Assembly (NCBI GenBank): GCA_022823625.1
Contig: JAJEHQ010000018.1
Coordinates: 42,501-90,837 of the forward strand
Direction of reading: 5' to 3'
Length of the DNA: 48,337 nt
Origin: Gammaproteobacteria bacterium
Lineage (GTDB): Bacteria > Pseudomonadota > Gammaproteobacteria > Arenicellales > JAJDZL01
Position 1 is the first letter of the stretch. Each line of letters begins with the position of its first letter. The translations under genes and the position numbers were made by a program. The notes beneath the pieces are model-generated. The model saw only the letters and a program-made list of their open reading frames with translations. It was not told the DNA's origin and did no database searches. Below are positions 20,645-28,651 of this stretch, in pieces.

Positions 20645-21127
20645 TTATATTTGTCGAAGTGTAAACTGTTGACGAAACAGGTGTTCATTCTCTTGAAATT
20701 GAATCTTGGGGCCAGCAGTCCAACGGGACCAGTCAATTTTAGGAAATCGAATTGCTGACTCATCTTTTATTTTGTCCGGGACATAAGTGATGTCAAGGAT
20801 GCTACAGTAATTGATGGCCTCACGATAGAGTGCAGCCCCACCGATAATCCAGACATCTTCATATCGCGCATTTTTCAGTGCCTGTACCAAATCTGAATAG
20901 TGTTCAGTATTGGGATGGCTGGTGCTCGTAACGACGATGTTCTGTCGCTCTGGCAGAGGTTTTGTAGGCAGCGACTCCCAAGTCTTCCGCCCCATGATTA
21001 CAGTGGAATTGAGTGTCAACTGCTTGAAACGGCGCAAATCGGCGGAGTAGTGCCAGGGAATTTTGCCGTTTAACCCAATCACCCCATCGGCAGTCATGGC
21101 TACGATAATCCTGGCTTTCTGTTTCAC
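20645..21127 (-). CDS. folA: Dihydrofolate reductase
   Basis: This 160-aa protein matches FolA (E. coli 159 aa), which reduces dihydrofolate with NADPH. Visible motifs are IVAMTADGVIGLNGKIPWHYSADL with the catalytic Asp, VIMGRKTWESL, the VVTS segment, and the NADPH-binding VWIIGGAALYREA. The start is GTG at 21125-21127. It follows thyA by 13 bp, the usual thyA-folA pairing, which regenerates the folate that thymidylate synthase oxidises. Confidence 0.96.
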   Translation of the reverse strand: MKQKARIIVAMTADGVIGLNGKIPWHYSADLRRFKQLTLNSTVIMGRKTWESLPTKPLPERQNIVVTSTSHPNTEHYSDLVQALKNARYEDVWIIGGAALYREAINYCSILDITYVPDKIKDESAIRFPKIDWSRWTAGPKIQFQENEHLFRQQFTLRQI

Positions 21128-21140
21128 CGGGATTTATCGG

Positions 21141-22019
21141 TCAAACCGCCACGCGAAATTTGATCGCCTCGTAGGGACTGTAGTTGGAAATCTGAAAAAT
21201 GTCTAGAATCTGCTCGGTGGATGCATCTAGGATATCCTCGATATCATCCAGCGACTTAATCGAGTCGGAAATATTGATTTGCGGCAGTTTGCGCGGTACT
21301 CGCTTTAACTGTTCAAGCAATCCTGGCACATGATCATATTCGCTATCTGAACCGTCAGGTTTGCAGGTGTAAACATGTGCGTCCACAAGAGTATGTCCAA
21401 AAACCCCTGCGCGGATACCGGTCAAATGAGATAAAAGTTCAAGAATCAGTGCGTAACCGGCAATGTTGTATGGAACACCAAGGGCGATATCTGCACTGCG
21501 TTGTGTTAGATGCAGGCACAAGATAGGTTCATCATTTTCATCGAACTGAACATTCATCACCCAAAATGCGTGGCATGGTGGCAAATAGCTGCTCTGAGCG
21601 TTGGAAGGTGCCCATGCTGAAACGACATGTCGGCGACTCATCGGATTTTTCTTGATTTGATCGAGAATCCAGATGATTTGGTCATTGGACTTGTCATTTA
21701 CACCTTCAGGCATTGGAAATGAACGCCAGAAGTTTCCGTAGGCGCTTGGAACATTGCCATCCTCATCTGCCCAAGGGTCCCAAAATTTACAGCCATGTTT
21801 GCGAAGCAGACCGATATTGGTGTTTCCGGACAAAAACCACAAATTTTCAATGACGATGTTCTTCCAGGAAATTTCCTTGGTGGTCAGTAGAGGAAACCCA
21901 TCGCGAAGATCGATTTGATAGTTGTAGTTGAACGTTGACAGGGTATCAACGCCGGTGCGATTTTCCTTACGACGGCCGTGTTCAAGCACGTGACGCACAG
22001 CATCCAAATATTGCTTCAT
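21141..22019 (-). CDS. thyA: Thymidylate synthase
   Basis: This 292-aa ThyA methylates dUMP to dTMP using methylenetetrahydrofolate. The nucleophile is in YLPPCHAFWVMNVQF and the dUMP-binding QRSADIALGVPYNIAGYA follows. The N-terminal TGVDTLSTFNYNYQIDLRDGFPLLTTK and ENLWFLSG segments are typical. It is longer than the 264-aa E. coli enzyme because of extra residues in the middle (near the DKSNDQIIW segment) and in the late part, as in some other ThyA proteins. It heads the thyA-folA-hydrolase run. Confidence 0.96.
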   Translation of the reverse strand: MKQYLDAVRHVLEHGRRKENRTGVDTLSTFNYNYQIDLRDGFPLLTTKEISWKNIVIENLWFLSGNTNIGLLRKHGCKFWDPWADEDGNVPSAYGNFWRSFPMPEGVNDKSNDQIIWILDQIKKNPMSRRHVVSAWAPSNAQSSYLPPCHAFWVMNVQFDENDEPILCLHLTQRSADIALGVPYNIAGYALILELLSHLTGIRAGVFGHTLVDAHVYTCKPDGSDSEYDHVPGLLEQLKRVPRKLPQINISDSIKSLDDIEDILDASTEQILDIFQISNYSPYEAIKFRVAV

Positions 22020-22156
22020 GTTTGTTTCAAAAGCAGGCGCACTGAAATCACTCTGTGATTAAGCACTAATCGGAAAGTTTTCAGAAATATGAAACACCTG
22101 ACGTATTTTTGTTGATGCGAGAGTTGAATTGAAACTTTGTCGCATCGGTTAAATTG
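22020..22156. other. Intergenic region between PBP and thyA genes
   Basis: These 137 bases contain two small dyads: a 6-bp AATCAC/GTGATT hairpin at 22046-22060 and a 7-bp GATGCGA/TCGCATC dyad at 22114-22146 with a long loop. Neither has a T-run suited to an intrinsic terminator. The thyA promoter should lie here. Confidence 0.35.
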
Positions 22157-23503
22157 CTAGCCCTGCGTATCATGTTTGAAGTATTCTTCGAGAACGAAGC
22201 GGGCGAGCCTCGCAGGTTTGATGTACCACTTTTCTTTGTTTACCACCACTGCCGCGATGGCAACTTTGTCTTTACCTGAGTCACCGTAACCAACGAACCA
22301 TTCTGTTTTACCCTTTGGGTTTTGCCCCGTCAGTGATCCGGTTTTACCACCGACATCCAGGTTGACATAGGGCCCTTTAAAGAATGTTCTGAAGTGCTTC
22401 TTTGCAGAACCTTTTTTTACAGTGGCTCTCATCAGAACCCGCAATTCATCTGAAGTCTTCTTATCGAACACCCGAGCAGAATCTGGTTCAGACCTATAGA
22501 GCAAAGGGCCGGAAGTATCTACTGCAAAGTCAATCAGACTGGGTTCAACCAGCACCCCATCGTTCGCAATCACAGATGCCAGCATAGCTGCATGAACTGG
22601 AGAGATGGTTGTATCCAAAGTATAGCCTGAAGCGGCTTCTGCTATCGACCATTCGTCACCAGAATGAAATCCCGTTTTACTCGATTCAATGGAGAAGTCA
22701 ACTGGTACAGGGCGGTTGAAACCGAAAACATCTGCATAGGTCTTTAGAGTTTCCGCCCCAACATCATAAATCCCGATTCTGCCGAAAACAGTGTTGATCG
22801 ATAATGCAAATGCTTGACTAAGAGAAGTGTTTCTGGTCCATTTGTTGGTCTTGTGCCGCAGTACATTAGACTTGTACAGCGATGAATTCTTTCCGTTATA
22901 TTGATAGATTGAACCCGGTCGGGCAACCCCGGTATCAATAGCTGCAGCGGCCGTCACGATTTTGAACAATGAGGCTGCCGGAAAACCAGAATGCACCGCG
23001 AGGTTGTGATTCAGGCTGTTGTCTTTGACAAAACTCGACATTGCCAGAATTCGACCTGTGTGCGGTTGCAAGACAACAACTGCTGCGTAATCCGGACCAT
23101 AGCGTGCGATGGTATCGTCAATAAACGAGTTCAGGTCAGGTTTGATGTTGTAATGAACAATTGCATCAAAATTCGATTGGTCACTATTAATGGTGACGAT
23201 GCTTGGAAATTCATTAGCGAAAATTTCCTCTGAAATCGAATCTGACAAGTGGTGTTTTTGAACTCCCCATACTTCACCAAAGTCGCGGCTGGTTTCCAGT
23301 TGGGATTCAGGGTATAGCGAAAATGTCACCAAAACCACACCTGCCAGGAATAATTTTGGAATCCAGGACAGAATTCTTCGAGACAGCGACCGAGGTTCTA
23401 TTCGGTCGGATGAACTGGCATAAATTGGCTGTGTTGAGGGTAAGTTGTACGACTGACTGTGTCTGTACCCCCGAGGAAAATTTGGGTTATGTTTGCGCGG
23501 CAT
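22157..23503 (-). CDS. Penicillin-binding transpeptidase (small, single-domain)
   Basis: This 448-aa membrane-anchored transpeptidase has one N-terminal span (about 47-63) after a basic, Pro/Ser-rich cytoplasmic tail, and a periplasmic DD-transpeptidase domain. The active-site motifs are SLFK at 178-181, SIN at 235-237 and KTG at 387-389. There is no glycosyltransferase domain and the protein is shorter than PBP2 or PBP3, so it is a compact class B-like enzyme; the WFVGYGDSG segment near the end is typical. It would crosslink peptidoglycan. It is in the same orientation as the downstream thyA but separated by 137 bp. Confidence 0.88.
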   Translation of the reverse strand: MPRKHNPNFPRGYRHSQSYNLPSTQPIYASSSDRIEPRSLSRRILSWIPKLFLAGVVLVTFSLYPESQLETSRDFGEVWGVQKHHLSDSISEEIFANEFPSIVTINSDQSNFDAIVHYNIKPDLNSFIDDTIARYGPDYAAVVVLQPHTGRILAMSSFVKDNSLNHNLAVHSGFPAASLFKIVTAAAAIDTGVARPGSIYQYNGKNSSLYKSNVLRHKTNKWTRNTSLSQAFALSINTVFGRIGIYDVGAETLKTYADVFGFNRPVPVDFSIESSKTGFHSGDEWSIAEAASGYTLDTTISPVHAAMLASVIANDGVLVEPSLIDFAVDTSGPLLYRSEPDSARVFDKKTSDELRVLMRATVKKGSAKKHFRTFFKGPYVNLDVGGKTGSLTGQNPKGKTEWFVGYGDSGKDKVAIAAVVVNKEKWYIKPARLARFVLEEYFKHDTQG

Positions 23504-23576
23504 TTGAAATGCGAATGCAAAAACTCAACACTGAAAGTTCAAATAGCAAAAATCTATCTTAAAAATTTTACTTGAA

Positions 23577-24464
23577 CTACTCCTTGCCTTTTAACAAAAA
23601 AATGACTGTTCCCTCAGCAAATTGTACTGATATGCATTCTGAAGCATTGATTGACGCAATAGGGGCGTCAATAGGAATAATATGAATGGCATCTTTTACG
23701 GGGTAAACTGCGTTCCCATCATCAATTGCGATAGGAAAATTTGACTCGGAGTAGGCGCAGACAAAATTAAAGGCCGATTGAGCGTTGAACTCACAATTGA
23801 TCGTGAAGTCTTCCCGACAGGGGAACGGATTCCAGCTGGAGTTTGAGTGAATTTGTGGTTGAGCGCGCCATTCCTCCACAGGAGTAGTCAGAAGTTGTTC
23901 CAAACCGGCGATAGCTTCTGTCAGCAAAAGCAATTGAATTGTCTTTAATCTCGCACCTGAGGGATAAGCAACTGGTGTAAACCACAAGATTGCTCCGGCA
24001 TCAATCGAGTTTGTTACCTCGTGAAGCGTAACACCCGTTTCGGTCTCTCCCGAACGCAACTGCCAAAAAATCGGGTCCGCTCCTCTGTATCTTGGCAATT
24101 TTGAGGGATGGATGTTTATGCAGTGGGCTGACAGTCGAATGATCGACTGTGGCAGTTTTTTCGGATAGCACGATAACAGAAATATGGAGGCCGAGTGCAA
24201 GTGAAGGAAAGTGATTAATTGTGCATTGTCGCCAACGAAATAACAGACTGGTAGGTTGTTGGTATTGGCAAGTTCAACGATCGGGTGCGAACCGGTGCGA
24301 AAAATTGAAGATTTTGGGGCAGACGGGTGGTCATCCGAAGGTGAGTACGCAGCTAAAACGATCGCCCGTAGTGGAAGGTTTTGGCGAATCAGGCACTTGA
24401 GGGTGATGTGGGTAAATTGACTTAGCGACCCAAACAGGACAATACTGGTGCCTTCGTCCTCCAC
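23577..24464 (-). CDS. Formyltransferase family protein
   Basis: This 295-aa protein belongs to the formyl transferase family of methionyl-tRNA formyltransferase and relatives. The catalytic triad is preserved: Asn117 and His119 in INIHPSKLPRYRGADPI and Asp155 in SIDAG, with GVTLHEV between. The C-terminal part (about 200-295) may be a degenerate Fmt_C-like domain. It is not next to def, as true fmt normally is, and its N-terminus lacks the usual Fmt sequence, so it is more likely a paralogue acting on another amine, such as a sugar nucleotide. The start is GTG. It follows the GST gene by 18 bp. Confidence 0.75.
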   Translation of the reverse strand: MEDEGTSIVLFGSLSQFTHITLKCLIRQNLPLRAIVLAAYSPSDDHPSAPKSSIFRTGSHPIVELANTNNLPVCYFVGDNAQLITFLHLHSASIFLLSCYPKKLPQSIIRLSAHCINIHPSKLPRYRGADPIFWQLRSGETETGVTLHEVTNSIDAGAILWFTPVAYPSGARLKTIQLLLLTEAIAGLEQLLTTPVEEWRAQPQIHSNSSWNPFPCREDFTINCEFNAQSAFNFVCAYSESNFPIAIDDGNAVYPVKDAIHIIPIDAPIASINASECISVQFAEGTVIFLLKGKE

Positions 24465-24482
24465 GTGCGCAAATCTGTCAAA

Positions 24483-25118
24483 TTAGTTTAGAAATGGCAC
24501 ACTCATGCCTCTTCGCACCGCTGGTCGCTCGGAGAGTTCATCAAACCACCGCTTTACGTTGGGGTAAGTCTCAAGATCAATTGACTGCCACTCAAATCGC
24601 GCAGCCCAGGGATAAATTGCCATATCCGCAATTGAGTAATCTTCTGCAACGAATTCTACTGTCGCCAATCGTCTGTCGAGGACCTTGTAGACCTGATCTG
24701 CTATCCCATCAAAACGACCAATGGCGTACGGAACTTTGGTCTTTGCAAATTTTCGGAAGTGATGTAGCTGTCCAAGAGCCGGTCCGAAATTTCCCACCTG
24801 CCACATCAGCCACTGCAGAATGACAGACTGTCTGCTCGGAACTGTACTCCAGAATTGACCAGTTTTCTGTGCAAGATGAATGAGAATTGCGCCTGACTCA
24901 AATATTGGCATCGATTTGCCGTCATCCCCCTCAGGATCAATAATGGCGGGGATCTTGTTCGCCGGACTCGTTACCAAAAATGATTCATCGAACTGTTCGC
25001 CTTTGCCAATGTTAATTTCATGAACATCGTAGGGAATGTTCATTTCCTCAAGCGCAATTGAAATTTTTCTTCCGTTGGGTGTTCCCCAGGTGAATAGCTG
25101 AATTTTTAAACTGGACAT
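24483..25118 (-). CDS. Glutathione S-transferase, YfcG/Nu class
   Basis: This 211-aa protein matches the YfcG/YghU (Nu-class) GST group, which has disulfide reductase and peroxidase activity with glutathione. The N-terminal thioredoxin-like domain has TWGTPNGRKISIALEE, where the TPN motif replaces the usual active Tyr/Ser, then NKIPAI and the glutathione-binding ESGAILIHLA. The C-terminal helical domain has YSIADMAIYPW. It lies 23 bp from doeA and 18 bp from the formyltransferase gene on the same strand, so they are likely co-transcribed. Confidence 0.9.
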   Translation of the reverse strand: MSSLKIQLFTWGTPNGRKISIALEEMNIPYDVHEINIGKGEQFDESFLVTSPANKIPAIIDPEGDDGKSMPIFESGAILIHLAQKTGQFWSTVPSRQSVILQWLMWQVGNFGPALGQLHHFRKFAKTKVPYAIGRFDGIADQVYKVLDRRLATVEFVAEDYSIADMAIYPWAARFEWQSIDLETYPNVKRWFDELSERPAVRRGMSVPFLN

Positions 25119-25141
25119 AAAGTCTATCTCGGGTTAAGTCT

Positions 25142-26323
25142 TTAATTTTTGACGAAGAGTTGACGTGGATAATTTGCAAGGAGTTCCGGACCGCTCTCTT
25201 TGACCACAATGCTCTCGGTAATCTCAAATCCCCAGTCATCCCCCCAGATAGTGGTCATGAAGTGAAACGTCATGTTTTCTTTAAGTTCACTGGTATCTCC
25301 AAGTCGTAAACTAATTGTCCTCTCACCCCAGTCGGGTGGATAACTGATTCCTATGGGGTAGCCGGACCGGCCATCTTTGCTGATGCCATATTTGTTCAGC
25401 GCTTTGTTGAATGCAATGATGATGTCTTCTGCCAAATTACCGGGTTTGGCCGCTTCGAGACCTGCTGCCATACCATCAAGAACCGCTTTTTCGGTGTTGA
25501 GAAACTTGTCCGGCGGGTTACCCAGGTAAATTGTTCTGCAAAGTGGACAGTGATAGCGTCGGTGACATCCAGCAATCTCAAAAAACGTACCTTCATCCCG
25601 CTTGAGCGGTAAGTCATTCCAGGTCAGGTGCGCAGCTGCAGCATCTGGGCCAGAGGGAACCATAGGCACAATGGCTGGATAATCGCCACCATGGCCATCC
25701 GCACCCATCATCGCAGTGTGGTAAATTTCTGCAATCAGTTCATTCTTGCGCATGCCAGGCTCAATAATCTCAAGAATTCTTTTGTGCATTTCTTCAACGA
25801 TCCGGCCGGCGCGCTTCATGTATATCAGTTCCTGTTCCGATTTCACTGTGCGTTGCCAGTTGACCAGTGTATTTGCATCGACAAATGTTGCATTGGGCAA
25901 TCCGGTTTGTAAGGAGGCCAAAGTTGCAGCAGAGAAGTAATAGTTGTCCATTTCGACTCCGACCCGCAGATTTCCCCAACCGCGATCAACGATGATCTGA
26001 GAGAGCAGATCCATTGCGTGTCGCTCTGGAGTCATGACGTAATCATCCGTATAGGAAAGTACACTTGAATCAGGCATATGCACCGTTCGGTATGCACCTT
26101 TTGCATCCATGGCACGTCCATACCAGATCGGTCCGTCGGATAGTGTCAACAGTACACATTGCGGGGTGTAAAACGACCAGCCATCGTAACCTGTGAGCCA
26201 CGCCATATTCGATGGGTCAACGGTAATAAGAAGTTCAACACCCTTTTGCTCCATAGCGGCGCGGGTCTTCCTGATGCGGTCGTCGTACTCGGCTTGCGTG
26301 AAACTAGGGTTTGGATTGGGCAT
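25142..26323 (-). CDS. doeA: Ectoine hydrolase (M24 family)
   Basis: This 393-aa protein has a creatinase-like N-terminal domain and a pita-bread M24 domain. Long stretches match ectoine hydrolase DoeA/EutD, for example PSNMAWLTGYDGWSFY, VGVEMDNYYFSA, GHGGDYPAIVP, FFEIAGCHRRYHCPL, YPIGISYPPDWGE and FHFMTTIW. DoeA opens the ectoine ring to N-acetyl-diaminobutyrate. Metal ligands of true M24 peptidases appear partly replaced, as in this branch. No doeB, eutABC or doeX is adjacent; GST and formyltransferase genes follow. Confidence 0.86.
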   Translation of the reverse strand: MPNPNPSFTQAEYDDRIRKTRAAMEQKGVELLITVDPSNMAWLTGYDGWSFYTPQCVLLTLSDGPIWYGRAMDAKGAYRTVHMPDSSVLSYTDDYVMTPERHAMDLLSQIIVDRGWGNLRVGVEMDNYYFSAATLASLQTGLPNATFVDANTLVNWQRTVKSEQELIYMKRAGRIVEEMHKRILEIIEPGMRKNELIAEIYHTAMMGADGHGGDYPAIVPMVPSGPDAAAAHLTWNDLPLKRDEGTFFEIAGCHRRYHCPLCRTIYLGNPPDKFLNTEKAVLDGMAAGLEAAKPGNLAEDIIIAFNKALNKYGISKDGRSGYPIGISYPPDWGERTISLRLGDTSELKENMTFHFMTTIWGDDWGFEITESIVVKESGPELLANYPRQLFVKN

Positions 26324-26357
26324 TTCGGATTTCCTTGATGCGTTTGAATCGGAGATT

Positions 26358-26375
26358 ACTCTGATTTTTCAGAGT
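26358..26375 (-). promoter_or_regulatory. Perfect dyad upstream of doeA
   Basis: ACTCTGA-TTTT-TCAGAGT is a perfect 7-bp dyad centred about 44 bp upstream of the doeA ATG. It overlaps a TTGACT hexamer on the minus strand. It may be an operator or a leader hairpin; no matching regulator gene is nearby. Confidence 0.35.
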
Positions 26376-26506
26376 CAAGCAATACTGACAAATTATGCTA
26401 CTCTTTGCGCTAAAAGGTATTTATTTGAGATGCGTTTGCACGTAATTGAGCTTTGAGACAAACCGGGGTATGGTCGATGGCCACTAAAGTTACTGTTTAC
26501 CGAGTT

Positions 26507-26713
26507 CTATAGCACACCCAAATCCTGAACATGAAGCCGCTCAAGTTCCAGCATAGCCCGCCTGTCTTCAGCAAGAGCCGCTTTTCCCATAGTTCCACCG
26601 TTTCGCCTACGCTTCCGACATCCCACGTGCGTTGTCCTGTCTCGTAATCTGCCTACAGTGGCTGTAACGCTGACGGCTGCCAGCAACAGAACTGTCAGAG
26701 CAAAACTAGTCAA
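26507..26713 (-). pseudogene. Possible truncated secreted protein
   Basis: A TTG at 26711-26713, preceded by an AGGA site at suitable spacing, opens 68 codons. The first 20 residues form a convincing signal peptide (SFALTVLLLAAVSVTATVG). The next 30 residues are unusually rich in Arg and Gly, then come AEDRRAMLELERLHVQDLGVL and a stop. The tail loosely resembles the first helix of SnoaL/NTF2-like secreted proteins, which would be about 150 residues, so this may be a remnant. The evidence is weak and a chance frame cannot be excluded. Confidence 0.3.
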
Positions 26714-26943
26714 TTTCAGTTCCTGTTCTCAGATATCAAACTCGATGGTTTTGATTACATTCCAAAGGTTGGTGACCCTGCGAGGCATTTTCAACTTTAC
26801 TTTCATAGGCTGAACAGGTCTGATGAATGCGAAGTTTGGGCTCACGATCTTCAGATATTTCAAATCAATTCCGTATTAAGAATTCTCCACCTTCGACGAG
26901 TAAGCATTGGAAATGCTTGAACATAATAACAGCACCAACAAAC
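26714..26943. other. Non-coding stretch
   Basis: AT-rich sequence with no convincing frame, hairpin or known element on either strand. It may contain the promoter for the truncated gene on the minus strand. Confidence 0.4.
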
Positions 26944-26983
26944 GAAGTATTTCACTCTAACAAGAAGTATTTCACTCTAACAA
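26944..26983. repeat. Two tandem copies of a 20-bp unit
   Basis: The unit GAAGTATTTCACTCTAACAA occurs at 26944-26963 and again, identically, at 26964-26983. It is a direct duplication just upstream of the mazEF promoter. It may come from slippage or from a past insertion event. Confidence 0.95.
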
Positions 26984-27014
26984 AAAATTGAGAGCAATTG
27001 TGCCTGATTGGGAT

Positions 27015-27042
27015 TTGAGTGTATATACAATATAGATACAAT
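27015..27042 (+). promoter_or_regulatory. Candidate mazEF promoter and operator
   Basis: TTGAGT (27015-27020) and TACAAT (27037-27042) form sigma-70-like -35 and -10 boxes with a 16-bp spacer. An inverted repeat TGTAT (27020-27024) / ATACA (27036-27040) overlaps the promoter and is a plausible site for autorepression by MazE-MazF. Confidence 0.5.
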
Positions 27043-27068
27043 TATTTCTAGTCTTTGAGGTGATGGTT

Positions 27069-27308
27069 ATGGGAACTTTACAACATGTCAGCAAATGGGG
27101 CAGTAGTCTTGCAGTGCGCATTCCAAAAGCGGTCGCCGAACAATGCCAAATTATTGAAGGTTCATCTGTCCAATTGGAGACATGTAGTGATGGGATCATT
27201 ATTCGCAAGCGCACTTATGACCTTGCAACCATGGTTGATCAGATTACATCTGATAATATTCATGATGAACAGGATTTTGGCGTACCGCTAGGCAAGGAAA
27301 CATGGTGA
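27069..27308 (+). CDS. mazE: MazE-like antitoxin (AbrB fold)
   Basis: From ATG 27069 this is a 79-aa AbrB/MazE-type antitoxin. The swapped-hairpin DNA-binding domain is seen in VSKWGSSLAVRIPKAVAEQC (about 6-25), and the acidic C-terminal half (DQITSDNIHDEQDFG) would wrap around the toxin. The GAGG ribosome site at 27057-27060 fits the ATG at 27069 better than the upstream GTG or ATG. Its stop overlaps the mazF start by 7 bp, so the two are translationally coupled. Confidence 0.9.
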   Translation: MGTLQHVSKWGSSLAVRIPKAVAEQCQIIEGSSVQLETCSDGIIIRKRTYDLATMVDQITSDNIHDEQDFGVPLGKETW

Positions 27309-27646
27309 CAACGCAGTATGTACCTGACGCTGGTCACATTGTGTGGTTGCAGTTATCCTCTCAGGCAGGCCACGAGCAATCGGGGCATAGACCGGCCTTG
27401 GTATTGAGTCCTAGCACCTACAACGAAAAAACTGATTTGGGCATTTTTTGTCCTATCACTTCAAGAATTAAGGGATATCCATTCGAAGTTCAGCTTCCAG
27501 ATTCGCAAATTACTAACGGTGTAATCCTTGCCGATCAGGTAAGAAGTTTGGACTGGCGGGTTCGAAAAGCACAATATGTCGAACGGGTGTCACAACGAGT
27601 AATCGCTGAAGTCATATCGAAATTCTCTGTATTGCTGACTCCATAA
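27302..27646 (+). CDS. mazF: MazF-like mRNA interferase toxin
   Basis: This 114-aa protein matches the MazF/PemK family of ribosome-independent mRNA endonucleases. The conserved N-terminal DAGHIVWLQLSSQAGHEQSGHRPALVLSP holds the catalytic Arg region; FCPITSRIKGYPFEV and ILADQVRSLDWR follow, as in typical MazF. The length is normal (E. coli 111 aa), so it appears intact. It is coupled to mazE. This is a type II toxin-antitoxin pair. Confidence 0.93.
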   Translation: MVTTQYVPDAGHIVWLQLSSQAGHEQSGHRPALVLSPSTYNEKTDLGIFCPITSRIKGYPFEVQLPDSQITNGVILADQVRSLDWRVRKAQYVERVSQRVIAEVISKFSVLLTP

Positions 27647-27705
27647 GTTCTAGATTGGACGATAGATGCGTCGAATCGATTTTTTATGTATTGGGTGGTC
27701 AATAA

Positions 27706-27939
27706 GAGTCAATTTATCAGTTTGTTGAACGCATAAATCGTCAAGACGTAAATTTTACCGTTGGCGGCTTTATTCGGGGAATTTCTCAGATGCCGTGGAT
27801 TGAACTTATAGCTGAATTCGAGTTGTTGGAAACGTTGCCAAATTTTCAAAAAATTACAGCTTACGATGCAAAGCGACATTTTGATGCAATTCTCAGTGCA
27901 TTGAGTACTCCTAGAATTAATCGAAAATGGATAAATTAA
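27706..27939 (+). pseudogene. Small unknown gene, probably cut at its 5' end
   Basis: This frame is open from 27706 (just after a TAA) to the TAA at 27937-27939, encoding about 77 codons with helix-like sequence such as FVERINRQDVNFTVGGFIRG and YDAKRHFDAILSAL. There is no start before the ATG at 27790, which gives only 49 residues (MPWIELIAEFELLETLPNFQ...). Sequence upstream of the stop is also open in this frame, so a nonsense change is possible. The last codons overlap the next gene by 13 bp. I do not recognise the family. Confidence 0.4.
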
Positions 27940-28292
27940 AAATTTTGAGACAGGCATATTGGTCGGGAGCGCCAACACACCGACAGTTTCGTGGATACTT
28001 GCGAGATGTAGAAAAACACAAAAAATGTGTGGCAACTGCGTTTCGGCATTTACCTATGAAATTCATATTGGAGGAATTCGGAAAAGGTCGGTTTGTCAGG
28101 GACTGGCCGAACATTCGAAGCGAGTTCAGCTTTGACCAACCGTTAGATCAAAAGCCTTTAGAAACTTATGATGCAATTTGGGGGCTTTGGTGTGTCGGTG
28201 ACTGTCAGTACCCAGTATCTTCGACGGTTGCTCGACTTAGTAAACGACGAAAGCAAATTATGCGCTTGACCATCGACGAACCTGGCATCTAG
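27927..28292 (+). CDS. Unknown 121-aa protein in a decayed cassette
   Basis: This frame starts at ATG 27927, inside the end of the preceding frame, which suggests translational coupling. It encodes a basic, Trp-rich protein (MDKLKILRQAYWSGAP..., FVRDWPNIRSEFSF, YDAIWGLWCVGD) of 121 aa. No domain is recognised. The C-terminal part may be out of frame, because an HTH-like segment continues in the +1 frame right after it (28270-28464), so the true protein could be longer. Confidence 0.45.
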   Translation: MDKLKILRQAYWSGAPTHRQFRGYLRDVEKHKKCVATAFRHLPMKFILEEFGKGRFVRDWPNIRSEFSFDQPLDQKPLETYDAIWGLWCVGDCQYPVSSTVARLSKRRKQIMRLTIDEPGI

Positions 28293-28464
28293 ATCTACAG
28301 TTTGGCCAAAAAAGCAAAGTCGGGACTATTCCAGTGTATATAAGGATGTCAAGTACCTAATTGATCGAAGATTGCTTGATGCAACGGTGGCGAAGAGTCA
28401 TGGGCGTACCGTAAAGAAAATTGTTGCACCCGATTCAATAAATACGCAGTTAGTACGAAATTAG
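28270..28464 (+). pseudogene. Winged-helix-like fragment without a start
   Basis: This frame is open between TGA 28267-28269 and TAG 28462-28464 and has no ATG, GTG or TTG at a sensible position. It encodes a helix-turn-helix-like segment (NLASRSTVWPKKQSRDYSSV followed by YKDVKYLIDRRLL) with a basic tail. The YKDVKYL part looks like the recognition helix and wing of MarR/HVO_A0114-type regulators. It is in the +1 frame relative to the 121-aa frame before it, so it may be its frameshifted C-terminus or a remnant antitoxin or regulator. Confidence 0.4.
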
Positions 28465-28651
28465 TGATTTAGGCAATGCTTTGTTTGAGAGATAGTTCCC
28501 TATAACAGGAAGTAAATCAATGGGTGGTAAATAAGTACTACTGAAACAATCATGGTCCTAGCGAGTGGTTGGTCGGAACTTTAACCTCTTCAAAATTCTC
28601 CGCTAAACTATCGATAAAAAACAAATTATTTTGACTCTAAAACGGTTACCA
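28465..28651. other. Gap before the methyltransferase gene
   Basis: AT-rich bases with no clear coding frame or hairpin. The methyltransferase promoter should lie here. Confidence 0.35.

Noticed and set aside
27709..28035. 108-codon minus-strand frame after mazF
   Set aside because: The plus-strand frames are more coherent and the minus frame is rich in rare, unpatterned residues.
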